Notes: generated from the letters alone by a model not told the origin. Numbered from the stretch's first letter, positions 7,650-14,459 are shown. The stretch: DNA of 27,038 nucleotides from an uncultured Eubacterium sp. (GCA_910589045.1 CAJUSH010000041.1:1-27038), one strand, 5' to 3'. A program made the numbers and translations.

Positions 7650-7928
7650 CTATTTTACCGTCGGCAAAATCTTTTCCACGTCCGTATGCGGTCTGGGGAT
7701 AACATGAACTGCTACCAGCTCGCCGAGCTTTGCTGCCGCTGCCCCGCCGGTCTCGGTTGCAGCCTTTACCGCTCCAACATCTCCGCGGACCATTACAGTT
7801 ACGAGTCCGGAACCAATCTTCTCTGTTCCGATCAGAACTACCTCTGCGGCCTTTACCATTGCATCCGCAGCCTCAATTGCTGCCGTAAGACCTCTGGTTT
7901 CAACCATTCCTAATGCTTCCTGTGCCAT
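7650..7928 (-). CDS. Canonical BMC-H hexameric shell protein (PduA/PduJ-like)
   Basis: The 92-residue protein MAQEALGMVETRGLTAAIEA has the standard BMC-H fold motifs (GLTAAIEAADAMVKAA, the pore-region sequence EKIGSGLVTVMVRGDVGAVKAA, and the C-terminal VIPRPHTDVEKILP). Length is exactly that of PduA-type proteins. An AGGAGG site lies 9 nt before the ATG. It is followed on the mRNA by the hairpin-rich gap and is a recent duplicate of the extended BMC-H gene at 6777-7160 (80 of 92 residues identical over the shared part). It is probably the major facet protein. Confidence 0.96.
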   Translation of the reverse strand: MAQEALGMVETRGLTAAIEAADAMVKAAEVVLIGTEKIGSGLVTVMVRGDVGAVKAATETGGAAAAKLGELVAVHVIPRPHTDVEKILPTVK

Positions 7929-7957
7929 CTCTATTATCCTCCTGAATATACTCTTTT

Positions 7958-8272
7958 CTAATTTTTGTCAAAGGCGTTTAAGCCAAACATCATCTGTGTT
8001 CCCTCATCCGGTCCGGAGATGATATAACGGCTCACCATTCCGGTGGTTCGCTCTGCCACCTCCTGCGCCGCATCCACCGCTGCGGTTACATCCATCACGG
8101 TGCCGCGAAACTTTACACAGATGATAAGGGGTACGGGAAGTGCATCCGCATTCGCCGGTTTGTTGCGGTCAAATGGCTCTAAGGTTACATTTGCGGCTTT
8201 GCAGCCCGCATCCGCCGCCTCGAAGGCAGTTACCAGACCAAAGACCTCGATGATACCACAAGCCTGTGCCAT
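7958..8272 (-). CDS. Divergent BMC-H shell protein
   Basis: This 104-residue protein starts MAQACGIIEVFGLVTAFEAAD and has a BMC domain with an insert of about 10 residues after the second strand (EPFDRNKPANADALPVPLI), then VDAAQEVAERTTGMVSRYIIS, where the pore side is normally formed. The C-terminus lacks the usual PRPH stretch. It is a shell component distinct from the PduA-like pair; its pore may have different selectivity (inference). It begins 13 nt after the alcohol dehydrogenase stop and is followed closely by the canonical BMC-H gene. Confidence 0.9.
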   Translation of the reverse strand: MAQACGIIEVFGLVTAFEAADAGCKAANVTLEPFDRNKPANADALPVPLIICVKFRGTVMDVTAAVDAAQEVAERTTGMVSRYIISGPDEGTQMMFGLNAFDKN

Positions 8273-8285
8273 ATGCTACCTCCAA

Positions 8286-9506
8286 TTATTTGTTCACGAT
8301 TGCAATCTTCAGACCCTTCATCGCAAGGTTTGTCTCAAGTGCCTCGTTGATCTGCTCTAACGGGAACTTATGCGTGATCAGCTCCTTCATCGGAAGGCCG
8401 ATCGCCTGTGCCCTCTTTAAGAAATCAAAGGTAGTTACATAGTCTCTTAATGTATATACCCATGAGCCTACCAGTGTAATTTCCTTCGAACAGAGATCAA
8501 AGTGCGGGTTAATGGTCGCGTCCCCGCCGTTGATGAAGAAGCCCAGCTCACACAGACCGCCGCCGTTGCGGATCATCTTATAGATGTTTGCATGCGCCTT
8601 GGGGTTTCCGGTACACTGGAATGCGAAGTCCGCCAGATGCCCGCCAAATGCTGCCTCAACGCCGCCCGCAAGCGCCTCAACGCCCTGATAATTCATGAAG
8701 TTTACGGATTTCTCCGCGCCCATCTTCTTTGCAAATTCCAGACGCTGCTCGTTTCCGTCCACCGCAACGATGTTCTCAACACCCATGGTGCGCAGCACCG
8801 CGATACAGATCAGGCCGATCGGTCCGCAGCCCTGTACAACCACACGGCTGTTAAAGCGCAGGATGTTTGTGAGCTTTGCACGCTCTACCGCGTGTACAAG
8901 CACTGCACACGGCTCGATTAAGATTCTGGAATCCAGATCCAGGTCGCTTACGTTGAAGAATGTGGAACCAAGCGCACCCCGGATTAAAATGTAATCCGCA
9001 AACCATCCGTTCAGATGGCAGTCGTCATCGGGAAGCAGGCCGTATACGTCTGCACCGCCCACATTCTGCTTGTTTAAATCGTACATCGTGATATCCGGAT
9101 TGTCCTTGAAGATCATACAGGTAACGATCTTATCGCCAACCTTTACCGCCTTGCCCGCGGAATCCTTTGTCACGTTCTTACCCATCTTGACGATCTCGCC
9201 GGTTCCCTCATGGCCAAGCGCCACAGGGATGAGACTGAAAGGATCTACCTTGAACTCATGCGCATCGGTTCCGCACACGCCGCAGCCCTCTACCTTTACA
9301 AGAATATCGTCATCGCCCACCTCGGGAATCGGATACTCCCGGATATCAAAATGCTTCAGCTCGGTCAGCATTGCAACATGTGCGGTTTTCGGTATGCTGA
9401 CGGGAGCAGCTGAAGCGGCGGGGCTGCTGCCCAGGGCGCTCGGATCTCTCATGCCATCCAATACTGATTTGACGATGGCTTCAATATCTCTTTCACTTAC
9501 TGCCAC
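8286..9506 (-). CDS. Zn-type medium-chain alcohol dehydrogenase with encapsulation helix
   Basis: The 406-residue protein carries an N-terminal helix MAVSERDIEAIVKSVLDGM, a linker rich in Ala, Ser and Pro, then an MDR alcohol dehydrogenase. The catalytic zinc ligands are suggested by GCGVCGTDAHEF and GHEGTGEIV; the nucleotide fold is seen at VVVQGCGPIGLICIAVL and the following acidic VDGNEQR, which favours NAD. The four-cysteine structural zinc lobe is not evident. The start is GTG at 9506, with AGGAGG 9 nt upstream, and the helix matches that of the aldehyde dehydrogenase next door. It probably reduces an aldehyde (propanal or lactaldehyde) and recycles NAD in the shell. A relic of a related gene's 3' end is at 17519-17590. 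Confidence 0.93.
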   Translation of the reverse strand: MAVSERDIEAIVKSVLDGMRDPSALGSSPAASAAPVSIPKTAHVAMLTELKHFDIREYPIPEVGDDDILVKVEGCGVCGTDAHEFKVDPFSLIPVALGHEGTGEIVKMGKNVTKDSAGKAVKVGDKIVTCMIFKDNPDITMYDLNKQNVGGADVYGLLPDDDCHLNGWFADYILIRGALGSTFFNVSDLDLDSRILIEPCAVLVHAVERAKLTNILRFNSRVVVQGCGPIGLICIAVLRTMGVENIVAVDGNEQRLEFAKKMGAEKSVNFMNYQGVEALAGGVEAAFGGHLADFAFQCTGNPKAHANIYKMIRNGGGLCELGFFINGGDATINPHFDLCSKEITLVGSWVYTLRDYVTTFDFLKRAQAIGLPMKELITHKFPLEQINEALETNLAMKGLKIAIVNK

Positions 9507-9519
9507 TATTTCTGTCCTC

Positions 9520-9573
9520 CTAATTAGATATCGCCCGTTCGCCTTCGCTGCCGGGCATTTTGCCGGAAGGCAT
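9520..9573 (-). repeat. Mini-ORF/hairpin repeat, copy 2
   Basis: This stretch reads as a 17-codon frame (MPSGKMPGSEGERAISN) whose TAG overlaps the AGGAGG site of the alcohol dehydrogenase. The segment 9531-9573 aligns without gaps to 5991-6033, 33 of 43 bases identical, and both carry the GCCCG/CGGGC hairpin of 24 nt (here 9533-9556). Its own ribosome site is weak (TTGAGG next to the ATG). It may be a small mobile or regulatory repeat rather than a gene. Confidence 0.45.
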
Positions 9574-9658
9574 CCTCAATAAAACCATCGAGTTAAAACG
9601 CTTCACCTTCTGCCTTCCGCACTGCTGTTTTCATCGGAACTATATTTCATGAAACCGA

Positions 9659-11050
9659 CTACCGGATACACAGGCTGTCGCTCATCACGCAGCGGCGTCT
9701 CTTTGTGAAGCTGCTTGCGGATGTAAGTCCCTCGCCGGTGCGGGAAGCGATTGTAAAAGTACAATAGCCCTCACCGCCGAATCCGAGCGCTGCGTAGCTG
9801 GGACCGTTCTTTACAAAAATCGCCGTGTCGATGGCCTGCCCGAAACGGGTCAGGTTCTCCACGTTCTTTGAGTGCATGTGCGCGGAATGACGGCAGCCAT
9901 GCTCGAGCCATACGGCCTTGTCAATGGCATCGTCGATATCCTTTGCACGGACGATGCCTAAGATCGGCATCATCAGCTCCTCCGCAATAAGGGGATGTTC
10001 CTTCTCTCCCTCAAAAATAATGCAGCGGATATTTGCGGGCGCATTCACACCAATCATAGAGAGCAGTGTGCGCGCATCCCTTCCCACGCATTTGCGGTTC
10101 AGCTTTCCGCCTGCAAGCACCGTGTCGATCAGCTTCTGCTGCTCTTCCTTCGATGCCATATAGCAGTCGTCCTCCTCTAACATCCAGTGAATCAGCTCGT
10201 CGCAGACGCTGTCCACGCACACAACCTCCTTCTCCGCGATGCAGGGAAGATTGTTGTCAAAGGTACAGCCGTTGACGATATCCCGTGCCGCTTTGCGGAT
10301 ATCCGCAGTCTCATCCACAAGTGCGGGCGGATTGCCTGCGCCTGCGCCAATGCCCCTCTTTCCGGAGGAGAGCACCGCAGTCACAACGCCGGGGCCTCCC
10401 GTCGCCGCGATCAGATGAATGTCGGGATGCTTCATCATAATATTGCTAGACTCCATGGTGGGGTTTGCAAGTGCTACCGCCACGTTGCAGGGTCCGCCAG
10501 CCGCAAGGGATGCGCGGTTGATCAGATCTACCGCATGCAACGAAGTCTTAATTGCCTGGGGATGGGGACAGAATACGACGGTGTTGCCGCCTGCCAGCAT
10601 TCCGATTCCGTTGCACAAAACGGTCTCGGAAGGGTTCGTGCACGGGCAGATTGCCCCGATTACGCCAAAGGGCCCCATCTCGATCAAAGTAAGTCCGCGG
10701 TCGCCAGACCATGCGGTTGTTGTTATATCCTCGGTACCGGGTGTCTTTTCCGCAAGGAGCTGATGCTTTAAGATCTTGTCCCCCACGTTACCCATCCCGG
10801 TCTCCTCTACTGCCATCTTCGCGAGAAGCTCCGCATCCTGCTTCGTATACTCACGGATTTTTGAGATAATCTTCTCCCTCAGATCCATCGGCATACGCTG
10901 CATGATCTTCTGCGCATCCTTCGCTGCGGCAATAGCGGTATTCATATCGTTAAAAATACCAAGCTGTGCCGCGGGAACCTCCGCTTCGGTCTTTACCTGC
11001 GCAACGACCGCCGACACAATGGCTTTTAACTCCGCTTCACTAACTGCCAT
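9659..11050 (-). CDS. CoA-acylating aldehyde dehydrogenase (PduP-like) with encapsulation helix
   Basis: This 463-residue protein has the acylating aldehyde dehydrogenase fold. The catalytic cysteine is Cys270 in NNLPCIAEKE; ATGGPGVVTAVLSSGKR and GAGAGNPPALVDE are typical of the PduP/EutE group. It would oxidise propionaldehyde (or another aldehyde from the sugar) with CoA and NAD to acyl-CoA, the substrate of PduL. The N-terminal helix MAVSEAELKAIVSAVVAQV is a classic encapsulation peptide. An AGGAGG site is 8 nt before the ATG. It ends with a basic/Cys-containing tail (TKRRRCVMSDSLCIR). It is separated by 152 nt, including the mini-ORF repeat, from the alcohol dehydrogenase. Confidence 0.96.
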   Translation of the reverse strand: MAVSEAELKAIVSAVVAQVKTEAEVPAAQLGIFNDMNTAIAAAKDAQKIMQRMPMDLREKIISKIREYTKQDAELLAKMAVEETGMGNVGDKILKHQLLAEKTPGTEDITTTAWSGDRGLTLIEMGPFGVIGAICPCTNPSETVLCNGIGMLAGGNTVVFCPHPQAIKTSLHAVDLINRASLAAGGPCNVAVALANPTMESSNIMMKHPDIHLIAATGGPGVVTAVLSSGKRGIGAGAGNPPALVDETADIRKAARDIVNGCTFDNNLPCIAEKEVVCVDSVCDELIHWMLEEDDCYMASKEEQQKLIDTVLAGGKLNRKCVGRDARTLLSMIGVNAPANIRCIIFEGEKEHPLIAEELMMPILGIVRAKDIDDAIDKAVWLEHGCRHSAHMHSKNVENLTRFGQAIDTAIFVKNGPSYAALGFGGEGYCTFTIASRTGEGLTSASSFTKRRRCVMSDSLCIR

Positions 11051-11094
11051 TTGGATTCCTCCTTAATATATTTTGACAATCACTCAGATTTGCC

Positions 11095-11120
11095 AAAAAA
11101 ACGACTCACAAGCAGACGTT
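11095..11120 (-). terminator. Weak intrinsic terminator or attenuator between the GlcG-like gene and the aldehyde dehydrogenase
   Basis: On the minus strand AACG-T-CT pairs with AG-T-CGTT around a 7-nt loop, with one T/T mismatch, and is followed by seven T residues. It lies just after the GlcG-like stop. The short stem suggests partial termination that would lower the level of downstream genes. Confidence 0.35.
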
Positions 11121-11121
11121 T

Positions 11122-11652
11122 CTAAAGAATCTCGTGATAAATATCATTGCTCGTGAGTATATCCTGAACAACTGTCCGGGCAAACTCCGCCAGTGCGGTG
11201 TCCTCTGCCTCGGTGCCTCCGCTGACGCCAAGACCGCCGATGCACGTCCCGTCCTCTGTGAGGATGGGAATGCCGCCGCCAAAAATGACAATCCTGCCCT
11301 GATTCGTGTGCTGAATCCCGTAAAGCTCACCGCCGGGCTGGCAAAGCTCCTTCAAGGCGGTCGTCGGCATTTTAAGCGCCGCGCATGTATACGCCTTCTG
11401 GAACGCCACGTCAAAGCTGGCGATATAGGAATCGTCCATACAGTGGACGGCTACCGGATTGGCTCCTCTGTTCGCTACGGCGATGACTGCTCTCACACCC
11501 ATCTGCGCCGCCCGCTGCTCAACGGCCGCAATCAGCTCCTTTGCCATAGCAAGGGTGATATCGCTGCAGGTGCGCGTCGGCGCACCGTGCCGGGCCGTAG
11601 TCTTTGCCTGTACAAGGGATTCAACGATTTTTTGAATTTCCAGTTCGTTCAT
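11122..11652 (-). CDS. GlcG/HbpS (PduO C-terminal domain) family protein, predicted cargo
   Basis: The 176-residue protein has a single GlcG/DUF336 domain (ITLAMAKELIAAVEQRAAQMG, AVANRGANPVAVHCMDD, IVIFGGGIPI and GGLGVSGGT). It lacks the adenosyltransferase half of PduO. Related domains bind haem or corrinoid in some proteins, but the reaction here is unknown. The first ~17 residues (MNELEIQKIVESLVQAK) form an amphipathic helix like the encapsulation peptides of its neighbours, so it is probably inside the shell. It begins 3 nt after the aldolase stop and is clearly in the same operon. The ribosome site is not obvious, which suggests coupling to the aldolase. Confidence 0.88.
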   Translation of the reverse strand: MNELEIQKIVESLVQAKTTARHGAPTRTCSDITLAMAKELIAAVEQRAAQMGVRAVIAVANRGANPVAVHCMDDSYIASFDVAFQKAYTCAALKMPTTALKELCQPGGELYGIQHTNQGRIVIFGGGIPILTEDGTCIGGLGVSGGTEAEDTALAEFARTVVQDILTSNDIYHEIL

Positions 11653-11655
11653 GGA

Positions 11656-12465
11656 TTATTTTAATCCTAACTGAGCCATTACCTTCTTTGTGATATCCGC
11701 TACCAGCTCGCTCTGCTCGGGAGATGCTGCGGAATGTCCGCCGCAGCTTCCGCCGCAGTTGTGGCAGCTGGGCTTGCCCTCTTTTGTATTCGGGCAGAGG
11801 TTTGCGGGATGACGTCCCTGCATACCGAACTGACGGCGGATCTCATAGAGATCCTCAACCTGCTGAGGTGTGAACTCCTTCGGGCCGCCAAGCATTCTTG
11901 ACTGATATAATAACTGTGCGTAGAACTCTACAGACTCCATCTTTAAGTAAGCTGCAAGCAGGGAATCGGAATAGGTCAGTGCACCATGGTTCTCCAAAAG
12001 CACCGCATCAAAGTACTGTACATACTCGGAAACCGCATCGGGAATCTCCATCGTGGAGGGTCTGCCGTATTTTGCAATCGGCACACATCCAAGCGCGATA
12101 ACTGCCTCGGGCATGATCGGCTGTGTCAGGGGAATACCTGCGATCGCAAAGGAGGTTGCATACATGGGATGTGCATGAACAACGGATTTTACGTCAGGAC
12201 GCTCCTCGTATACTCTCAGATGCATCTTGATCTCAGATGAAGGCTTGAATCCGGGGTTCGCCTGGATAATATTGCCCTTTAAGTCTACCTTGCAGATATA
12301 CTCGGGAGTCATGAAGCCCTTTGATACGCCGGTGGGTGTACAGAGAATCTCATTGTCGCTGATCTTTACGGAAATGTTTCCGTCATTTGCAGCAACCATG
12401 TTTCTGTCATAGATTCTCTTGCCGATGTCGCAAATTTGTTTTTTGATTTCGTATTCTGATACCAT
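11656..12465 (-). CDS. Class II L-fuculose/L-rhamnulose-phosphate aldolase with C-terminal encapsulation helix
   Basis: The 269-residue protein is a class II aldolase/adducin-family enzyme. Glu78 (SSEIKMH), His97 and His99 (VVHAHP) and His160 (ENHGAL) are the expected catalytic and zinc-binding residues. It would cleave a deoxyhexulose-1-phosphate to DHAP and L-lactaldehyde. After the catalytic domain (about residue 215) comes a cysteine-rich linker, Cys224, Cys234, Cys237, Cys241, and a C-terminal helix SELVADITKKVMAQLGLK that looks like an encapsulation peptide. Its own promoter lies 55 nt upstream. Fuculose versus rhamnulose preference cannot be told from sequence alone; nearby rhaA and rhaB and lack of fucose genes favour rhamnulose or dual use. 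Confidence 0.94.
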   Translation of the reverse strand: MVSEYEIKKQICDIGKRIYDRNMVAANDGNISVKISDNEILCTPTGVSKGFMTPEYICKVDLKGNIIQANPGFKPSSEIKMHLRVYEERPDVKSVVHAHPMYATSFAIAGIPLTQPIMPEAVIALGCVPIAKYGRPSTMEIPDAVSEYVQYFDAVLLENHGALTYSDSLLAAYLKMESVEFYAQLLYQSRMLGGPKEFTPQQVEDLYEIRRQFGMQGRHPANLCPNTKEGKPSCHNCGGSCGGHSAASPEQSELVADITKKVMAQLGLK

Positions 12466-12519
12466 AATGATCCTCCTTTAAATTTGTTTATTTTCCTTAT
12501 GGTTTCCTAACTGTTTTTA

Positions 12520-12548
12520 ATTATAGTACATGTACCGCATGCAGTCAA
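12520..12548 (-). promoter_or_regulatory. Sigma-A promoter upstream of the aldolase
   Basis: On the minus strand TTGACT (12543-12548), a 17-nt spacer and TATAAT (12520-12525). The spacer contains the perfect palindrome GTACATGTAC (12526-12535) touching the -10 box, a possible operator. Transcription would start near 12513, 48 nt before the aldolase ATG. Confidence 0.75.
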
Positions 12549-12560
12549 CAACAATCTGTC

Positions 12561-12603
12561 ACTTTTTGTGGTTTTTCGTTGTTTTTTTTGTGTTCTTGTG
12601 GTT
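12561..12603 (-). promoter_or_regulatory. A-rich CACA/CAAC motifs upstream of the aldolase promoter (possible DeoR operator)
   Basis: The minus strand here carries CACAAAAAAAACAACG (12577-12592) flanked by ACCACAAAAAG and ACCACAAGAAC. Similar motifs occur at the activase and EutS-like promoters. It lies between the aldolase -35 box and the end of the activase gene. DeoR-family operators are often such A-rich repeats, but the regulator is not proven. Confidence 0.45.
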
Positions 12604-13401
12604 TCATCCGCCGATCTGACCCTTCAAGCCTGCCCTTCGCACCTCTTCGAGCAATTCCTGCAAAAGCTGCGGGGACGGTGTCTCCACGTCGCCCATCGGG
12701 TAGGGTCTGCCAAGCCCCTCATACTTGTCTTTTCCGAACTGATGGTACGGCAGAAGGTGCAGCTCCTCCACGCCCGGAAGGGTTGCCGCGTACTGGGCGA
12801 TGGCACGGATCTCCATGGGTGTCGCATTGAAGGTGGGGATGACCGGCACGCGGATGATCAGCTTCGTGTCATAGCCGCCGGAAGCGATCTTTTTCGCGTT
12901 CGCAAGCATCAGCTCATTGGATTTTCCGGTGAATGCCTTATGCTTTTCCGGCTCCATATGCTTGATGTCCATGAGATACAGGTCGAGGTTTTCCAGAAAC
13001 CGGCAGATCGTGTCAAACTCCGCACATGCCATGGATTCCATGGCGGTATGTATGCCGCGGGCGTGCAGCCCCTTCAAAAGCGCCGCGCCGAAATCCGGCT
13101 GACAAAGGGACTCGCCGCCGGAAAGCGTCACGCCGCCGCCGCTCTTGCGGTAATAAATCCGGTCTTTTTCCGCCTCGTCGAGCATCTCCTCTACGGTCAC
13201 GTCCCTGCCGTAGGTTACAGGTGCCCCCGCCCGCATCATCGTCTCGATTTTATAATTCTGCGATTCGGGGTTGCAGCACCACTTGCAGCGGAGCACACAG
13301 CCCTTCAGAAAGATGATCGTGCGGATGCCGGGGCCGTCGTGGATGCTGTAGCGCTGGATATCAAAAATCCGACCCGTTACCTTCAAATAATCCTGTTCCA
13401 T
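12604..13401 (-). CDS. Glycyl-radical enzyme activating enzyme (radical SAM)
   Basis: The 265-residue protein has the activase start IFDIQRYSIHDGPGIRT and the radical SAM cysteines Cys35, Cys39 and Cys42 (KGCVLRCKWC), then GGGVTLSGGES, which helps bind SAM, and the DIKHMEPEKH motif. It would place the glycyl radical on a partner dehydratase. The extra two-cluster ferredoxin insert common in GRE activases of about 300 residues is not seen, so it resembles the shorter PFL-activase form. No GRE gene is present anywhere in this window. A strong promoter and GGAGG site precede the ATG, making this the first gene of the main BMC locus. Confidence 0.94.
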   Translation of the reverse strand: MEQDYLKVTGRIFDIQRYSIHDGPGIRTIIFLKGCVLRCKWCCNPESQNYKIETMMRAGAPVTYGRDVTVEEMLDEAEKDRIYYRKSGGGVTLSGGESLCQPDFGAALLKGLHARGIHTAMESMACAEFDTICRFLENLDLYLMDIKHMEPEKHKAFTGKSNELMLANAKKIASGGYDTKLIIRVPVIPTFNATPMEIRAIAQYAATLPGVEELHLLPYHQFGKDKYEGLGRPYPMGDVETPSPQLLQELLEEVRRAGLKGQIGG

Positions 13402-13435
13402 AGTTCCTCCGATGTATACATGAATGTGGAAAATG

Positions 13436-13488
13436 TTGTTTTGTGTTGGTTTCTACTCTATTATAGGTTTGTTTTGTGTGGGTGTCAA
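13436..13488 (-). promoter_or_regulatory. Consensus sigma-A promoter of the BMC locus with paired operator-like repeats
   Basis: The minus strand has a perfect TTGACA (13483-13488), 17-nt spacer and TATAAT (13460-13465). Two exact copies of ACACAAAACAA lie at 13469-13479 (inside the spacer) and 13436-13446 (just past the expected start site), 33 nt apart, about three helical turns. This layout fits repression by a dimer or tetramer. A perfect palindrome ATGTATACAT (13412-13421) lies in the leader next to the ribosome site. A full-consensus promoter normally needs a repressor to be controllable. Confidence 0.85.
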
Positions 13489-13542
13489 TCAATTTTCCGC
13501 TTTGGCTGCAAAAATTATAATGGCAGCCCCGTATGACGCCCA

Positions 13543-13850
13543 TTATTCAATATTGTATTGCTTATACAGGAGCTGACGATCGGAGGCACTGACCGTCAGC
13601 ACCGCATCCGCATACTCTCTCTCATCCTTTTCCTTCAGACGAGATGTCTCCCGAACTCCGCAAGCAGCCTGACTGGCTGTCCCGCACCAACGAAATTGTA
13701 ATGTCGTCACTTTTTATCCCGTCAACAAATGCGCCCGATGCTTTATACAGGCATGCATATCCAAGAACCTTATAAAAATCATCTATATTTCATCCGTCCC
13801 GTGGTGACTTAAATTCCATAACAGTGTTGATGTAACCACCTGTGACGAAT
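13543..13850 (-). pseudogene. Decayed gene of a PD-(D/E)XK/Rpn-like hypothetical family
   Basis: Translated fragments in two frames read INTVMEFKSPRDG, stop (TGA at 13790-13792), then NIDDFYKVLGYACLYKASG and DGIKSDDITISLVRDS, then after a shift LKEKDEREYADAVLTVSASD and LLYKQYNIE with a final TAA at 13543. The pieces are collinear and the EFKSP and DDFYKVLGYACLYK blocks resemble a common Lachnospiraceae hypothetical family with a nuclease-like E-x-K motif (recognised from memory). One in-frame stop, a frame change and missing sequence show decay. The 5' end is unclear. Confidence 0.6.
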
Positions 13851-13874
13851 ATATCCTACGAATTGGCGCTTTTC

Positions 13875-14177
13875 TTATAGAGTTCTTCCTTGATACTGTA
13901 TCGTTACCACATAAACCGTTTTGTGCGGTTCGTCAATACGGAAAATAGCAATATAGTTATCAATCAACAACTGTCTATAACTCTTTCCGGCATATCTGCC
14001 CTCGCTTCGCTCTTGATGAGACTGCGGAAAAGTGTCTAAACTTAAAATAGCTTTCTTAATTCTGTCAACCTGTCCTTTTGCATTTTCAGGAGCCAATTTC
14101 TCCTTTGCAATATATTCGTAAATGTTGTCTAAATCGCGTATTGCTCTAGGATGAATCATTACCTTATATTTACCCAA
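13875..14177 (-). CDS. RelE/ParE-family toxin
   Basis: The 100-residue protein GKYKVMIHPRAIRDLDNIYEYIA has the ParE/RelE fold pattern, with YRQLLIDNYIAIFRIDEPHKTVYVVTI forming the C-terminal sheet. It overlaps the antitoxin gene by 8 nt. The full family N-terminus requires a TTG start at 14177; an ATG at 14159 would begin at MIHPRA and lose the first strand. Such toxins cleave mRNA at the ribosome or poison gyrase; which applies here is not clear. It sits between the BMC locus and an unrelated gene. Confidence 0.87.
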   Translation of the reverse strand: MGKYKVMIHPRAIRDLDNIYEYIAKEKLAPENAKGQVDRIKKAILSLDTFPQSHQERSEGRYAGKSYRQLLIDNYIAIFRIDEPHKTVYVVTIQYQGRTL

Positions 14178-14433
14178 AATGCTTTTTCTCCAATTCCGAA
14201 AAAACTATCTCTGCATCGACAGCTTCTGCTCCGTTTGCAATTTCCTGTTCGGATTCGTAGACAGCCTGGTCCATGCGGTTAATCCTTGCGAATTTATCAT
14301 ACAATTCACTACTCATTACAACCAAGTCGCTATATCCGTTTTTGGTAATAAAAATAGGCTCCTGCTCTTTGTGTGCAATATTGGAAATTTCGGTTGTATT
14401 ACGTAAATCCTTAATAGGCATAATAAGAGGCAT
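14170..14433 (-). CDS. Phd/YefM-family antitoxin
   Basis: From the ATG at 14433 the product has 87 residues: MPLIMPIKDLRNTTEISNIA (DNA-binding Phd/YefM N-terminus), EPIFITKNGYSDLVVMS, and an acidic C-terminal helix that would wrap the toxin. The frame is open to 14460, but an AAAGGAG site 9 nt before 14433 and the family's usual N-terminus set this start. Antitoxin first, toxin second and an 8-nt overlap are typical of type II modules. Confidence 0.9.
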   Translation of the reverse strand: MPLIMPIKDLRNTTEISNIAHKEQEPIFITKNGYSDLVVMSSELYDKFARINRMDQAVYESEQEIANGAEAVDAEIVFSELEKKHFG

Positions 14434-14459
14434 AATGCTCCACTCCTTTCTTTGACGCA

